Shown: piece by piece, positions 7,749-17,188 of the stretch
Numbering within the stretch: the first letter of the stretch is position 1
How the letters are laid out: every line of letters begins with the position of its first letter
Source of the DNA: a bacterium
GTDB lineage: Bacteria > Elusimicrobiota > Elusimicrobia > Elusimicrobiales > UBA9959
Reading direction: 5' to 3'
DNA length: 64,000 nt
Assembly: GCA_021786295.1 (NCBI GenBank)
Contig: JAJYNO010000029.1
Coordinates: 1-64,000, forward strand
The notes under the pieces: model-generated
Told to the model about the DNA's origin: nothing
Database searches by the model: none
The model's input: only the letters and a program-made list of their open reading frames with translations
Translations under genes and position numbers: made by a program

Positions 7749-9587
7749 ATGGAAACTAGAAAAGAGGAACTTCTGAGGAGCCTGCCGGAAGAGATGCTGG
7801 CCAAACTGAAGGACCTGGCTGACCGGCTCTGGGCGGAGCGCAACGTGGTGGCCGTGCCGCTGGGCGCCCTCGTAGAGGAACTGGAGGCCGATGTAAAGGC
7901 TTCCGGCTCGGCCCTGACCGATTACGAGAACTATTATAAAGAGAAGATCGCCGCGCAGAAGCGGGAGTATACGGCCGCTAAAGAGCGCCTGGAGGCGGAG
8001 CTCTCCGGCCTCAGGACGCTGGTGTCTTCGCTGGAGGCCGCAGGCAGGAATAACGCGGCCCGGGTGAACGAGCTCAGGCTGGAGCTGGAACAGAGCGAAT
8101 CCCGCAGCCGGGAGAAGTACAGTAAGGACGAGGTCGGCATGCTGGAGAGCCAGATACTCTCCTTGAAGAAGGAGATCGGAGAGTTCCACAAAGTCAAGGA
8201 GCGCGACGACAGGCGCATAATGGAACTGGAAGGGCAGGTAGCCGTCAAAGCCGAAGAGGTGGAAAGACGCTACGTGGCCAGGATGGCGCAGCTCGAGAAG
8301 GAGAATTCGGAACTGCAGAAGCGCAATTCCGAGCTGGAGAGTTCCGTGCGCGAGGACGACGCCAGGATCAGGGAGCTGCGGGTGGCACTGGAGAAGAGCG
8401 AGCGCGCCGGCCGGGAGAAATACAGCAAGGAAGAGGTCTCGATGATAGAGCGGCAGGTGGAGCAGCTCAAGAAGGAACTGGGCGAGTTCCGGCTGCTGAA
8501 GGAGCAGGATAACAGGAGGATAATAGAACTAGAGGGACAGGTAGCCACCAAAGCCGGGGAAGTGGAGCGGCGCTACATCGCGGCCAACTCCCGTCTGGAA
8601 AAGGAGAACGAGGAACTCAAAGAACGGGCCTCTGAGCTGGAGAACTCCAGGCGCGAGGAGAATGCGAGGGCCGCGGAGGTCAAGGCGGCCCTGGAGCAGA
8701 AAGCCGCGGCCCTGAAGGAAGAGCAGCGCGCTTTGCATAAGCTCAGGGAGGAGGACTCCGGGCGCATAGCCGGGCTCGAGGCCGCCCTGGCCGAGAAGAC
8801 CGGACCCATAGAGAGCCGCTACGCCGGCCGGATCTCGATGCTGGAGAAGAAGAATTCGGAGCTTGCCGCGTACGCCGCGGACCTTGAGCGGGCGAAGGAG
8901 GATTCCGAAGAGAGGGCAGCCGGCCTTAAGAAGACGCTCGCTGTAAAGGAGCGGGAGCTCAGCGAGAGGTACCAGGAGAAGGACGTCAGGCAGTTGGAGG
9001 AGATCATAGCCTCGCTGCGGGAGGAAGTTTCTTCCCTTAAGGGTCAGAAACTGGAGGCGGAGCGCAAGGTGGCCGACATGGAGCGCTCCCTGGGAGAAAA
9101 GCAGGAGGAAATAGACAAGAAATACCTGGCCAGGATAGCCGCCCTTGATTCGCAGGCGGCCGAACTAAAGGGCGCTGTTTCCTCGCTGGAGACGGACAAC
9201 GGCGCTCTGGCGGCAAAACTGTCCGACATAAAAAAGACGGTGATAGCCAGGGACCGCGAACTGCTGGAATTGAAGACCCGGCTGTCCGACTCGGAGATGG
9301 AATACAACGAAAAACTCGCGGAAAGGAAGAAGGAACTGGAGATGGAGCGGTTGAGGCTGCAGCAGAAGCTGGAGGAGGAGGGCAGGAAGCTGCAGGCCGA
9401 TCACGCGCAGAAGCAGAGAACTCTCGAGGCCCGCAAGGCCGACCTCGAGGCGGATTTCAACGCGAAGAAACTGGAGTTGATCAGGACCTTCGACAAGGTA
9501 CGCGAGGAGATGGAGCTGCGCGAGAAGGTGCTGGCCGCCCGCGAGGACAAGCTCGGCCCTGGACAGGGAGGAGAAACAAAGATTTAA
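7749..9587 (+). CDS. Repeat-built coiled-coil protein, about 612 residues
   Basis: The N-terminal 55 residues (EELLRSLPEEMLAKLKDLADRL and following) look like a small helical head. The rest is coiled coil. About four degenerate repeats are visible. A 101-residue unit starts at KYSKDEVGMLESQILSLKKE and recurs as KYSKEEVSMIERQVEQLKKE 303 bases later; weaker copies contain ESRYAGRISMLEKKNSEL and DKKYLARIAALDSQAAEL. No signal peptide or membrane segment. ATG at 7749 is preferred because AGGAAG lies 6 bases before it; GTG at 7743 is also in frame. Its position between the giant coil and the membrane coil suggests one complex. Confidence 0.78.
   Translation: METRKEELLRSLPEEMLAKLKDLADRLWAERNVVAVPLGALVEELEADVKASGSALTDYENYYKEKIAAQKREYTAAKERLEAELSGLRTLVSSLEAAGRNNAARVNELRLELEQSESRSREKYSKDEVGMLESQILSLKKEIGEFHKVKERDDRRIMELEGQVAVKAEEVERRYVARMAQLEKENSELQKRNSELESSVREDDARIRELRVALEKSERAGREKYSKEEVSMIERQVEQLKKELGEFRLLKEQDNRRIIELEGQVATKAGEVERRYIAANSRLEKENEELKERASELENSRREENARAAEVKAALEQKAAALKEEQRALHKLREEDSGRIAGLEAALAEKTGPIESRYAGRISMLEKKNSELAAYAADLERAKEDSEERAAGLKKTLAVKERELSERYQEKDVRQLEEIIASLREEVSSLKGQKLEAERKVADMERSLGEKQEEIDKKYLARIAALDSQAAELKGAVSSLETDNGALAAKLSDIKKTVIARDRELLELKTRLSDSEMEYNEKLAERKKELEMERLRLQQKLEEEGRKLQADHAQKQRTLEARKADLEADFNAKKLELIRTFDKVREEMELREKVLAAREDKLGPGQGGETKI
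8118..9267 (+). repeat. About 101-residue degenerate tandem repeats in the coiled-coil gene
   Basis: Repeat starts are clear at 8118 and 8421 (303-base spacing). A further one is at 8970, with a shortened, diverged copy between. Each unit has the order YSKxEV, KKE(I/L)GEF, RRIxELEGQVA, VERRY, LEKENxEL. Confidence 0.7.
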
Positions 9588-9599
9588 TATTTAAGCAAT

Positions 9600-9614
9600 C
9601 CTCCCGGCGGGAGG
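9600..9614. other. Perfect small hairpin in the 85-base gap before the membrane coiled-coil gene
   Basis: CCTCCCG and CGGGAGG flank a single G, giving a tight stem. No T-run follows, so termination is doubtful. An A/T-rich stretch after it (TATATCCTAAACTTTAAA) could hold a -10 element. Otherwise the gap contains nothing recognisable. Confidence 0.3.
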
Positions 9615-9672
9615 TATATCCTAAACTTTAAACGCCGCGTACGACTGGAGGGCCTGGCGCGTATTCCGGATT

Positions 9673-10257
9673 ATGAGCGATAGCGAAGACCTTAAAAAGA
9701 TGCTCGAGAAGCTGAAGAGCGAGGTGGGGCCCCTTCCGGCCGCGCCCGAGCGCCCGTCGGCGCTTCGCCGGCCTGACGTCCCGGCGGCCAGGCCGCCCGT
9801 GCGCGAGGGGATCTACAGGCCGTACATACAGCAGGACATCTCCGACCGGCAGAAGGAGAGGACTTCCGTCTCCGCGTGGGCCGAGAACAGGGAAGCCATA
9901 CTCTTCGGCATGCTTTCGGCGCTGGCGGCTACGGTGGTGGGGGCGCTGCAGGGGATCCACTACCTGGTGCTGGCTGGGACCGTCGTTTTCTGCGTCTTCG
10001 CCCTGGTGGCCGCGGCCGCGCTGCTGCGGGTCTGCCTCGTCTCCCGGAGCCGCCCCTCGTCCGAGGCTGAGCACGTCCTGGCGGACCGCCTGGACGCGCT
10101 TTCCAGGCGGGTGGAGATGCTCAGCTCGAAAGCTGCGGCCGAGGGGCTTCCCTCCCGCGCTTCCGCGCAGGCGGGGGAGCCGGAGCTGGAGCGCAAGCTG
10201 GAGGAACTGCGCGTGGTGGTAAGGAGCCTCTCCAAGGCCATAGAGGGAGGCAAGTAG
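9673..10257 (+). CDS. Membrane protein with flanking coiled coils, 194 residues
   Basis: An N-terminal cytoplasmic segment of about 75 residues includes a short helix (SEDLKKMLEKLKSEV) and a Pro-rich stretch. Two close membrane helices follow at about residues 77-96 and 100-122, with a short turn between (GALQGIHY). The C-terminal part is coiled coil (DRLDALSRRVEMLSSK and ELERKLEELRVVVRSLSK). No family recognised. Both ends would be cytoplasmic, so it could anchor the two preceding coiled-coil proteins to the inner membrane next to the polysaccharide exporter (inference). No strong ribosome binding site before the ATG. Confidence 0.65.
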   Translation: MSDSEDLKKMLEKLKSEVGPLPAAPERPSALRRPDVPAARPPVREGIYRPYIQQDISDRQKERTSVSAWAENREAILFGMLSALAATVVGALQGIHYLVLAGTVVFCVFALVAAAALLRVCLVSRSRPSSEAEHVLADRLDALSRRVEMLSSKAAAEGLPSRASAQAGEPELERKLEELRVVVRSLSKAIEGGK

Positions 10258-10282
10258 GCGGCGCCGGGACTTCGATTTAGTA

Positions 10283-10288
10283 TATAAT
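10283..10288 (+). promoter_or_regulatory. -10 element before the polysaccharide export genes
   Basis: A perfect TATAAT in an A/T-rich island 15 bases before the ATG at 10303. No convincing -35. A start site near 10295 would leave a leader of under 10 bases. No Shine-Dalgarno sequence precedes the gene, so near-leaderless translation is possible. Confidence 0.5.
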
Positions 10289-10302
10289 TCTATATTACAG
10301 TT

Positions 10303-10998
10303 ATGAAGACTTTATCCTTATTCCTTTCCCTGCTCATGCTCTCGGCCCCTCTGCAGGTCTTCGCCCAGGAGGCCGCGCCCGCCCAGGGGCAGGACAAGGA
10401 GTATCCCATAACCGCGGGCGACGTCATCAGCATCAACGTGTTCCCCGCTCAGGAATTCTCCAGGGACGTCACCGTGCAGCCGGACGGCAGCATAGAGATC
10501 CCGCTGCTCGGCTCCATTACCGCGCAGGGCCTGAAGCCGAGCGAGCTCGAGAAGATCCTGACAGCCAAGTATTCCCGCTACGTCGCCAATCCGTCCATAA
10601 CGATCAGCGTGCGCAGGTTCTCCTTCAACAGGGTGGCGATAATAGGCCAGGCCCACGCAACCGGGTATTACGAATACCATGAGGGCATGCGCCTGCTGGA
10701 CCTGGTGGCCGAGGCGGGGGGGCTGCAGGATTACGCGCGCACCTCCGACGTGCGCATCTACCGCAAGCTCTCCGGCTCCGAAAGCAAGGCCCCCGAGGAG
10801 GTGCTGAGGGCCAACCTCGAGGACGTGCTGAACGGCGACCTGAACAAGAACGTCCCGCTGGCCAACGGCGACATAGTCTATATACCGCGCAAATCCTACA
10901 ACGCGGCCGGCAAATGGATAACCGACAACCTGGTGCCGTGGACCACGCTCTTCCTTTTCGCCCTGACCGCCGGCATAGTGGTGAACAAGAACAGGTGA
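10303..10998 (+). CDS. Wza-type polysaccharide export protein (OPX)
   Basis: 231 residues with a signal peptide (about 1-21, cut after VFA). A polysaccharide export domain follows (YPITAGDVISINVFPAQEFSRDVTVQPDGSIEIPLLGSI), then an SLBB-type segment (NRVAIIGQAHATGYYEYHEGMRLLDLVAEAGGL). A hydrophobic C-terminal helix sits at about 207-226. OPX proteins form the envelope channel through which capsule or exopolysaccharide leaves. The protein is shorter than E. coli Wza and ends in a membrane helix, as in several short OPX proteins. No lipobox is visible. One base separates it from the copolymerase/kinase gene. Confidence 0.9.
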   Translation: MKTLSLFLSLLMLSAPLQVFAQEAAPAQGQDKEYPITAGDVISINVFPAQEFSRDVTVQPDGSIEIPLLGSITAQGLKPSELEKILTAKYSRYVANPSITISVRRFSFNRVAIIGQAHATGYYEYHEGMRLLDLVAEAGGLQDYARTSDVRIYRKLSGSESKAPEEVLRANLEDVLNGDLNKNVPLANGDIVYIPRKSYNAAGKWITDNLVPWTTLFLFALTAGIVVNKNR

Positions 10999-10999
10999 T

Positions 11000-12856
11000 A
11001 TGCAGGCCGAACTGACGCTCTACGATTACTGGCGCATAATCAACCGCCGCAAGTGGGTGGCGCTGCTGATCTTCTCGGTCACCATCTTTTCCACGATGTT
11101 CTACACCCATCTGCAGCCGGTGGTTTACAGCAGCCACGCGCTCATAAACACCAAGCCTCCCGTCTCCTACACCAAGATGCCAGGGGGGGACCTGGTCGAT
11201 TACGATCCCTGGAGCGCCGTGGCCACGCAGATGCGGGTGATAGGTTCGGACGAGATCGCCTCTCGGGCCGCGGCCAGGCTGGGGATGCCTTCCGGGCTCG
11301 GCTCCGCAGAAAAGATAGCGGCCTCCTACAAGGTCGGCCGCCTCGAGGACTCCAACCTGATCACGCTGACCTCCTACAGCAGCAGCCCGCGCCGCGCCGC
11401 CGACATCCTTTCCGCCGTCATAGATTCCTACAAGGAGTACGACCTGGAGCAGAAGAGCATGCAGGCCAGGAAGACGCTGGACGACATCTCCAGCCGGCGC
11501 GACGACGTGTCGGGCAGCCTCCAGGCGCTAGAACAGAAAAAAGAGCGCTTCGTGCAGCAGAACCCCAGGACCGGCCTCGGCGACGTGCTGGCCAACGAGC
11601 TTTCAGACCTGGAGATGCGCAAGAAGTCGCTTCTGGACAAATACACCCCGAGCTACCCGGAGGTCGTGAACCTGCAGCAGCGCATAGACGTGGTGCAGCA
11701 GAAGCTGGAGCAGATCCCGGTCGCCGACATGGAGCTGGCTCGCATAAGCCGCGACCTGCGCATGCAGGAGGACCTTTACACCACGCTCAACAAGCAGTAC
11801 GAGGAGGCCAAGCTGGGCGTGGCCTCTATAGTCTCCTTCGTCAGCGTGGTCAATCCGCCGGAGCCCGAGCCCACCCCGGTCTCCCCGAACAGGGCGCTGA
11901 ACCTGATGGCGGGCTCGGTGCTGGGGCTGTTCCTCTCTGTGGTGGTGGTCTTCCTGCTGGAGAACCTCGACGTCTCGATCTCCACCATCGAGGATATCGA
12001 GGAGTTCCTGAAGCTGCCGGTGCTGGGGATCATCCCCAACATACTCAGCGAGAGACACCTGGACAACTGGCTCACGCAGGTGTTCAAGAAGGAGCGCTAT
12101 ACCGTCGACGCCTTCCGCAGCGCCCTGGTGGTCAACCGCCGCTACGCTTCCAGCGTGATAGAGTCCTACCATACGCTGCGCACCAATCTGATCTCCAACC
12201 TAAACACGAAGCAGAGCGTGTCCGTGGTCTTCAGCTCGGCCGGGGCCGCGGAGGGCAAGACCCTCACCTCGGTGAACTTCGCGCTGGCCAGCGCGCACTC
12301 CGGGCTCCGTACGCTGCTCGTGGACGCCGACCTCAGGCGGCCGGCCATAAACCAGATCTTCGGGACGCGCAAGGGCCCCGGGCTCAGCGACGTGCTGACC
12401 CGCAAGGCCGACTGGCGGGACGCCGTGCTGGAGAGCGCCGACTTCATAATGGGCGGCATAGACTACGACCAGATAATGCGCTTCCCGGGCATAGAGAACC
12501 TCAAGGTGCTGAACTGCGGCATGCAGCCCGATACCGTTATAGATATCCTGGATACCTCGGACTGGGGCGCCCTGATGGATGACCTCAGGAACGAGTTCGA
12601 TATGATAGTTTTCGACACGCCGCCGGTGCTGCTGTTCGCCGACGCGCTGATGGTGGCCAAGCACGCCTCCGACGGCGTCGTGCTGGTCTACAAGGCCGGC
12701 AAGATAGCCCGCGGCGCGCTCAAGCGCGCCAAGGAGCAGATCGCGGGCGTGAACTCGCGCATGATAGGCGTGGTGCTCAACGGGGTGCGCGCCTCCGAGA
12801 TGGGCCCCCAGTACGGCTATTACTACTACGACTACAAGAGCTACTCCCACCGCTGA
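11000..12856 (+). CDS. Wzc-like polysaccharide copolymerase fused to BY-kinase
   Basis: 618 residues. A Wzz-type chain-length domain lies between membrane helices at about 16-34 and 300-323, with a periplasmic coiled coil between. A C-terminal bacterial tyrosine kinase follows with Walker A AGAAEGKT (about 412-419), A' motif LLVDADLRRP and Walker B MIVFDTPPV. A Tyr-rich tail (YGYYYYDYKSY) is the usual autophosphorylation cluster. It controls chain length and export together with the OPX protein. Lys-Thr in the P-loop is kept, so the kinase should be active. Follows the OPX gene by one base. Confidence 0.93.
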   Translation: MQAELTLYDYWRIINRRKWVALLIFSVTIFSTMFYTHLQPVVYSSHALINTKPPVSYTKMPGGDLVDYDPWSAVATQMRVIGSDEIASRAAARLGMPSGLGSAEKIAASYKVGRLEDSNLITLTSYSSSPRRAADILSAVIDSYKEYDLEQKSMQARKTLDDISSRRDDVSGSLQALEQKKERFVQQNPRTGLGDVLANELSDLEMRKKSLLDKYTPSYPEVVNLQQRIDVVQQKLEQIPVADMELARISRDLRMQEDLYTTLNKQYEEAKLGVASIVSFVSVVNPPEPEPTPVSPNRALNLMAGSVLGLFLSVVVVFLLENLDVSISTIEDIEEFLKLPVLGIIPNILSERHLDNWLTQVFKKERYTVDAFRSALVVNRRYASSVIESYHTLRTNLISNLNTKQSVSVVFSSAGAAEGKTLTSVNFALASAHSGLRTLLVDADLRRPAINQIFGTRKGPGLSDVLTRKADWRDAVLESADFIMGGIDYDQIMRFPGIENLKVLNCGMQPDTVIDILDTSDWGALMDDLRNEFDMIVFDTPPVLLFADALMVAKHASDGVVLVYKAGKIARGALKRAKEQIAGVNSRMIGVVLNGVRASEMGPQYGYYYYDYKSYSHR

Positions 12857-12883
12857 CCCGCGGCCGGGGGGGCCCACCCGAGA

Positions 12884-14287
12884 ATGGCGATCACGATCAC
12901 GGTCCTGGCCCTTATAATCGCGGCCGCGCTGGGGCACATGGCGGCCTCCGGCGGCCAGGTCTACGTGGTGATGGGGCTGCTGGGGGTCATCGTCTCCATG
13001 TTCGCGTTCATGTCCCCGAAGGCCAGCATAACGCTGCTGGTCTTCTCCATGCTGCTGTCCCCCAAGATAGGTTTCGGGGCTGTCGGCGGCGGCCGCGAGG
13101 CGGTGCTGCGCTACGACGATATCCTGCTGGTAATAATCTTCTTCTCCTGGCTGGCGCGCACCGCGGTCTTCAAGACCAGGCCGTTCATAACTTCCACGCC
13201 GGCGCAGGCCCCGGTGCTGCTCTATACCGCGGCCGCGGTCCTCTCCACGGCCCTGGGCGTGATGCGCGGGAACGTAAGCGCCAAGGAATCCTTCTTCTAC
13301 GTGCTGAAATACGCCGAGTATTTCTTCCTCTACTTCATGACGGTGAACATCGTGGAGACGAGGGACGATGTCCGCCGCTACCTGCGCTACGGCCTGCTGG
13401 TGGCCATAGCGGTCACCTTCTACGCCTTCTATTATTACCACGGCGCCGGTCCGGACGCGCGCGCCACCGCGCCCTTCGAGGCCGTGCTGGGCAGCCGGGT
13501 TAACGCCTCGGAGCCGGCTTCGCTGGGCGGCTACTACCTGGTCATATTCGGCGCGCTTATGGCCTTCATGACGGAGTACTCCGGAAAGACGCTGTTCCTG
13601 CTGGCCGGGGCGCTGGCCTTCATGTTCCCGGCGTTCCTGCTGACCTTCTCGCGCTCCTCCTACATAGGCTTTACGCTGATGGTCCCGGCGCTGCTTCTGT
13701 TCACGAAGCGGCGCCGGCTGTCGATGTTCTGGTTCATACTGGCCGGCATGCTGGCCCTGCTGGCGATGCCGACGGTCATGGGAAAGGTGGCGGACCGCAT
13801 CACGATGACCTACAGGGGCGAGTACGCCACGGAGGTCTTCCGCGCCGGGCCCGTAGGCAATATACGGCTGGAGGATTCGGCGGCCGCGCGACTGCGTTCG
13901 CTGCAGCGTGTCTTCCTCGAGCAGCTGCCGGAACACCCGATCTTCGGCTGGGGCGTCACCGGCGTGGGCCTGTGCGACACCCAGTACGCGCTGGTCCTGG
14001 GCGAGACCGGCATCCTGGGCGGGCTGCTTTTCTTCTGGCTGCTCTACCGCCTTTTCTATACTGCCAGGAAGGTCTACCTGCTGTCCGATGACAGGACGGC
14101 GAGGGGATTGGCGCTGGGGTTCGCCGTTACTCTGGTGGGACTGCTCTTCCAGTCGGTCGGCGTCAACAGTTTCATCATCATCCGCATCATGGAGCCGTTC
14201 TGGTTCGTGGCGGCCCTGCTCAGCGTGGAGTACCTCAGGGTCGCCCCCGCCGTTCCCCGGACGGGAACTCCGCCTTCGGCGGAATAG
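12884..14287 (+). CDS. O-antigen ligase/polymerase family membrane protein
   Basis: 467 residues with about 11-12 membrane helices. A large loop around residues 310-350 ends in LPEHPIFGWGVTGVG, the usual Wzy/WaaL-family signature region. TFSRSSYIGF on the preceding helix is also typical. Such proteins polymerise glycan repeat units or ligate the finished glycan to a lipid or protein in the periplasm. Sequence alone cannot decide between polymerase and ligase. The cluster also has an ABC exporter, which usually makes a polymerase unnecessary, so ligation or a second glycan is worth considering. A G-rich ribosome binding site precedes the ATG. Confidence 0.85.
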   Translation: MAITITVLALIIAAALGHMAASGGQVYVVMGLLGVIVSMFAFMSPKASITLLVFSMLLSPKIGFGAVGGGREAVLRYDDILLVIIFFSWLARTAVFKTRPFITSTPAQAPVLLYTAAAVLSTALGVMRGNVSAKESFFYVLKYAEYFFLYFMTVNIVETRDDVRRYLRYGLLVAIAVTFYAFYYYHGAGPDARATAPFEAVLGSRVNASEPASLGGYYLVIFGALMAFMTEYSGKTLFLLAGALAFMFPAFLLTFSRSSYIGFTLMVPALLLFTKRRRLSMFWFILAGMLALLAMPTVMGKVADRITMTYRGEYATEVFRAGPVGNIRLEDSAAARLRSLQRVFLEQLPEHPIFGWGVTGVGLCDTQYALVLGETGILGGLLFFWLLYRLFYTARKVYLLSDDRTARGLALGFAVTLVGLLFQSVGVNSFIIIRIMEPFWFVAALLSVEYLRVAPAVPRTGTPPSAE

Positions 14288-14362
14288 CCGGAGGCCGGCC
14301 GCCGCGCCGCCGGGCCTGCGGGTAAATTATGTAATATTGAGCGTTGACGCGGCCGGTGCCCT

Positions 14363-15178
14363 ATGCGCATAGTGATAACGTCCAAGCATAAATTCACGCT
14401 TTCGGAGCTCGCCTCGCTGTGGCACTACCGCGAGCTAGGCTCTTTCCTGGTCAAGCGGGACATAAAGGTGCGCTACAAGCAGACGGCGCTGGGCGGGCTC
14501 TGGGCCATAATCCAGCCGTTCTTCACCATGGTCGTGTTCTCGCTGTTCTTCGGCAAGATGGCCAAGGTCCCGTCCGACGGCGTTCCTTACCCGGTCTTCG
14601 TCTACGCCGGGCTGCTGCCGTGGACGTATTTTTCCGGAGCGCTCACCGCCGCCAGCGAGAGCATGGTCGGCAACGCCAACCTCATCACCAAGGTCTATTT
14701 CCCGCGGGCCATAGTCCCGGCCGCGGCCGTCCTTTCCGGCCTGCTGGACTTCCTGGTGGCCTCCACCGTGCTGGCCGGGATGATGCTGTATTTTCATATC
14801 GGCCTGAACCCGCTCCTGCCACTGGTAATTCCGCTTACCGGGCTGACCGTCCTCTGCGCCGCCGGGGCGGGTTTCTGGCTCTCGGCTTTGAACGTCGAGT
14901 ACAGGGACATACGCTATACCATTCCGTTCGTGATCCAGCTCTGGCTTTTCTCCTCGCCGGTCATCTATCCGTCCAGCATCGTGCCGGCCAGGTACCAGTG
15001 GGCGCTGGCCCTGAACCCGATGGCCGGAGTCCTGAAGGCTTTCCGCGCCGCCGTGCTCGGCGGCCAGGCGCTGGACTGGCGGGCCCTGGGCATTTCTTCC
15101 GGCGTAATTCTGCTGCTGTTCGTCTCCGGCTTCCTGTATTTCAGGCGCATGGAGCGGACCTTCGCGGACGTGATCTGA
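14363..15178 (+). CDS. ABC-2 type polysaccharide export permease (Wzm-like)
   Basis: 271 residues with six membrane helices. The N-terminal segment LVKRDIKVRYKQTALGGLWAIIQP is the hallmark of Wzm/TagG/KpsM-type permeases. It moves a lipid-linked glycan across the inner membrane together with the ATPase encoded one base downstream. ALNVEYRDIRY between helices is also conserved in the family. The 75-base gap before it contains an A/T-rich stretch (TTATGTAATATTG) that could hold a promoter. Confidence 0.93.
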   Translation: MRIVITSKHKFTLSELASLWHYRELGSFLVKRDIKVRYKQTALGGLWAIIQPFFTMVVFSLFFGKMAKVPSDGVPYPVFVYAGLLPWTYFSGALTAASESMVGNANLITKVYFPRAIVPAAAVLSGLLDFLVASTVLAGMMLYFHIGLNPLLPLVIPLTGLTVLCAAGAGFWLSALNVEYRDIRYTIPFVIQLWLFSSPVIYPSSIVPARYQWALALNPMAGVLKAFRAAVLGGQALDWRALGISSGVILLLFVSGFLYFRRMERTFADVI

Positions 15179-15179
15179 T

Positions 15180-16423
<1,244 letters not shown>

Positions 16424-16433
<10 letters not shown>

Positions 16434-16452
16434 GCCCCGGGGCCTGGGCGCC
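16424..16452. other. Strong intercistronic stem-loop after the Wzt-like gene
   Basis: A perfect 14-bp palindrome (AGGCCCCGGGGCCT, 16432-16445) is nested inside paired GGCGCC hexamers (16424-16429 and 16447-16452). It contains the stop codon of the upstream gene and ends 4 bases before the next ATG, which lacks a Shine-Dalgarno sequence. There is no T-tract. It could lower downstream translation or protect the upstream mRNA. Confidence 0.6.
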
Positions 16453-16456
16453 GCTT

Positions 16457-17188
16457 ATGCCGATAACTCAGTCCTCCGACGAGAATATGCGCGGGAGCGT
16501 CCTGCGCTACCTTGAGGCCAGGAAGAAGGAGCGGCCCGGCTACAGCATTATAGACGTGGGAGGCGCGGCCAATCCCTGGTGCGACGCCCTCGTGGATGCG
16601 TACGTGGACATACGGCCCCTGAAGACGCAAAAGCTGCAGTTCAACGGCGACATCAATGAGCCTGCTGTATGGGAGAGAATCCCGGAACGCCGGTTCGATT
16701 TCTCAATCTGTACGCATACGCTAGAGGACATCCGCGACCCCGCCTTCGTCATACAAAAGCTGATGAGGATATCGCGGTCCGGATTCATCTCCATGCCTAA
16801 CAAGCACACCGAGATGTCCAATATAGAATCCGTATACTGGCTCGGATATTGCCACCACAGGTGGGTGTTCGCAATTAGCGGTTCCGGCGTTCTGAGGATA
16901 CTGGCCAAGCTGCCGCTCACCTCATATTTTTCCTCCGTGAACCGCGCGCCGCACATCCTGGCGGGGCTGAACTCTGGATTTTTGAATTCCATGCTGCGGA
17001 AGATGCGCAGAGCTCCGGTCGCCGGTGGCCTGGACTGGGTGGACCCGCGCAAGGTGCAGCCCGGCTACGAGCTCGGTTTTATCTGGGAAGGGTCCTTCCC
17101 CTATGAGTTCGTCAACGGGGATTTTGCGGGGGCGAACGTTTACGAGGCGGCTAAACTGTATACCGGCCAACTGGCCGCGGGGTTATAA
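16457..17188 (+). CDS. Methyltransferase-like protein of the glycan cluster
   Basis: 243 residues. YSIIDVGGAANPWCDALVDAYVDI resembles the SAM-binding motif I of class I methyltransferases, with D-V-G-G in place of the usual D-x-G-x-G. FDFSICTHTLEDIRDP resembles the motif II/III region. The C-terminal half (SMPNKHTEMSN...CHHRWVF) is distinctive and His-rich. It may modify a sugar or be a degenerate relative. The gene overlaps the next methyltransferase by one base (TAATG). Confidence 0.6.
   Translation: MPITQSSDENMRGSVLRYLEARKKERPGYSIIDVGGAANPWCDALVDAYVDIRPLKTQKLQFNGDINEPAVWERIPERRFDFSICTHTLEDIRDPAFVIQKLMRISRSGFISMPNKHTEMSNIESVYWLGYCHHRWVFAISGSGVLRILAKLPLTSYFSSVNRAPHILAGLNSGFLNSMLRKMRRAPVAGGLDWVDPRKVQPGYELGFIWEGSFPYEFVNGDFAGANVYEAAKLYTGQLAAGL

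Noticed and set aside
3598-9587. SMC/Rad50-type chromosome protein
   Set aside because: No Walker A or B, no signature motif, no hinge and no zinc hook in either coiled-coil protein.
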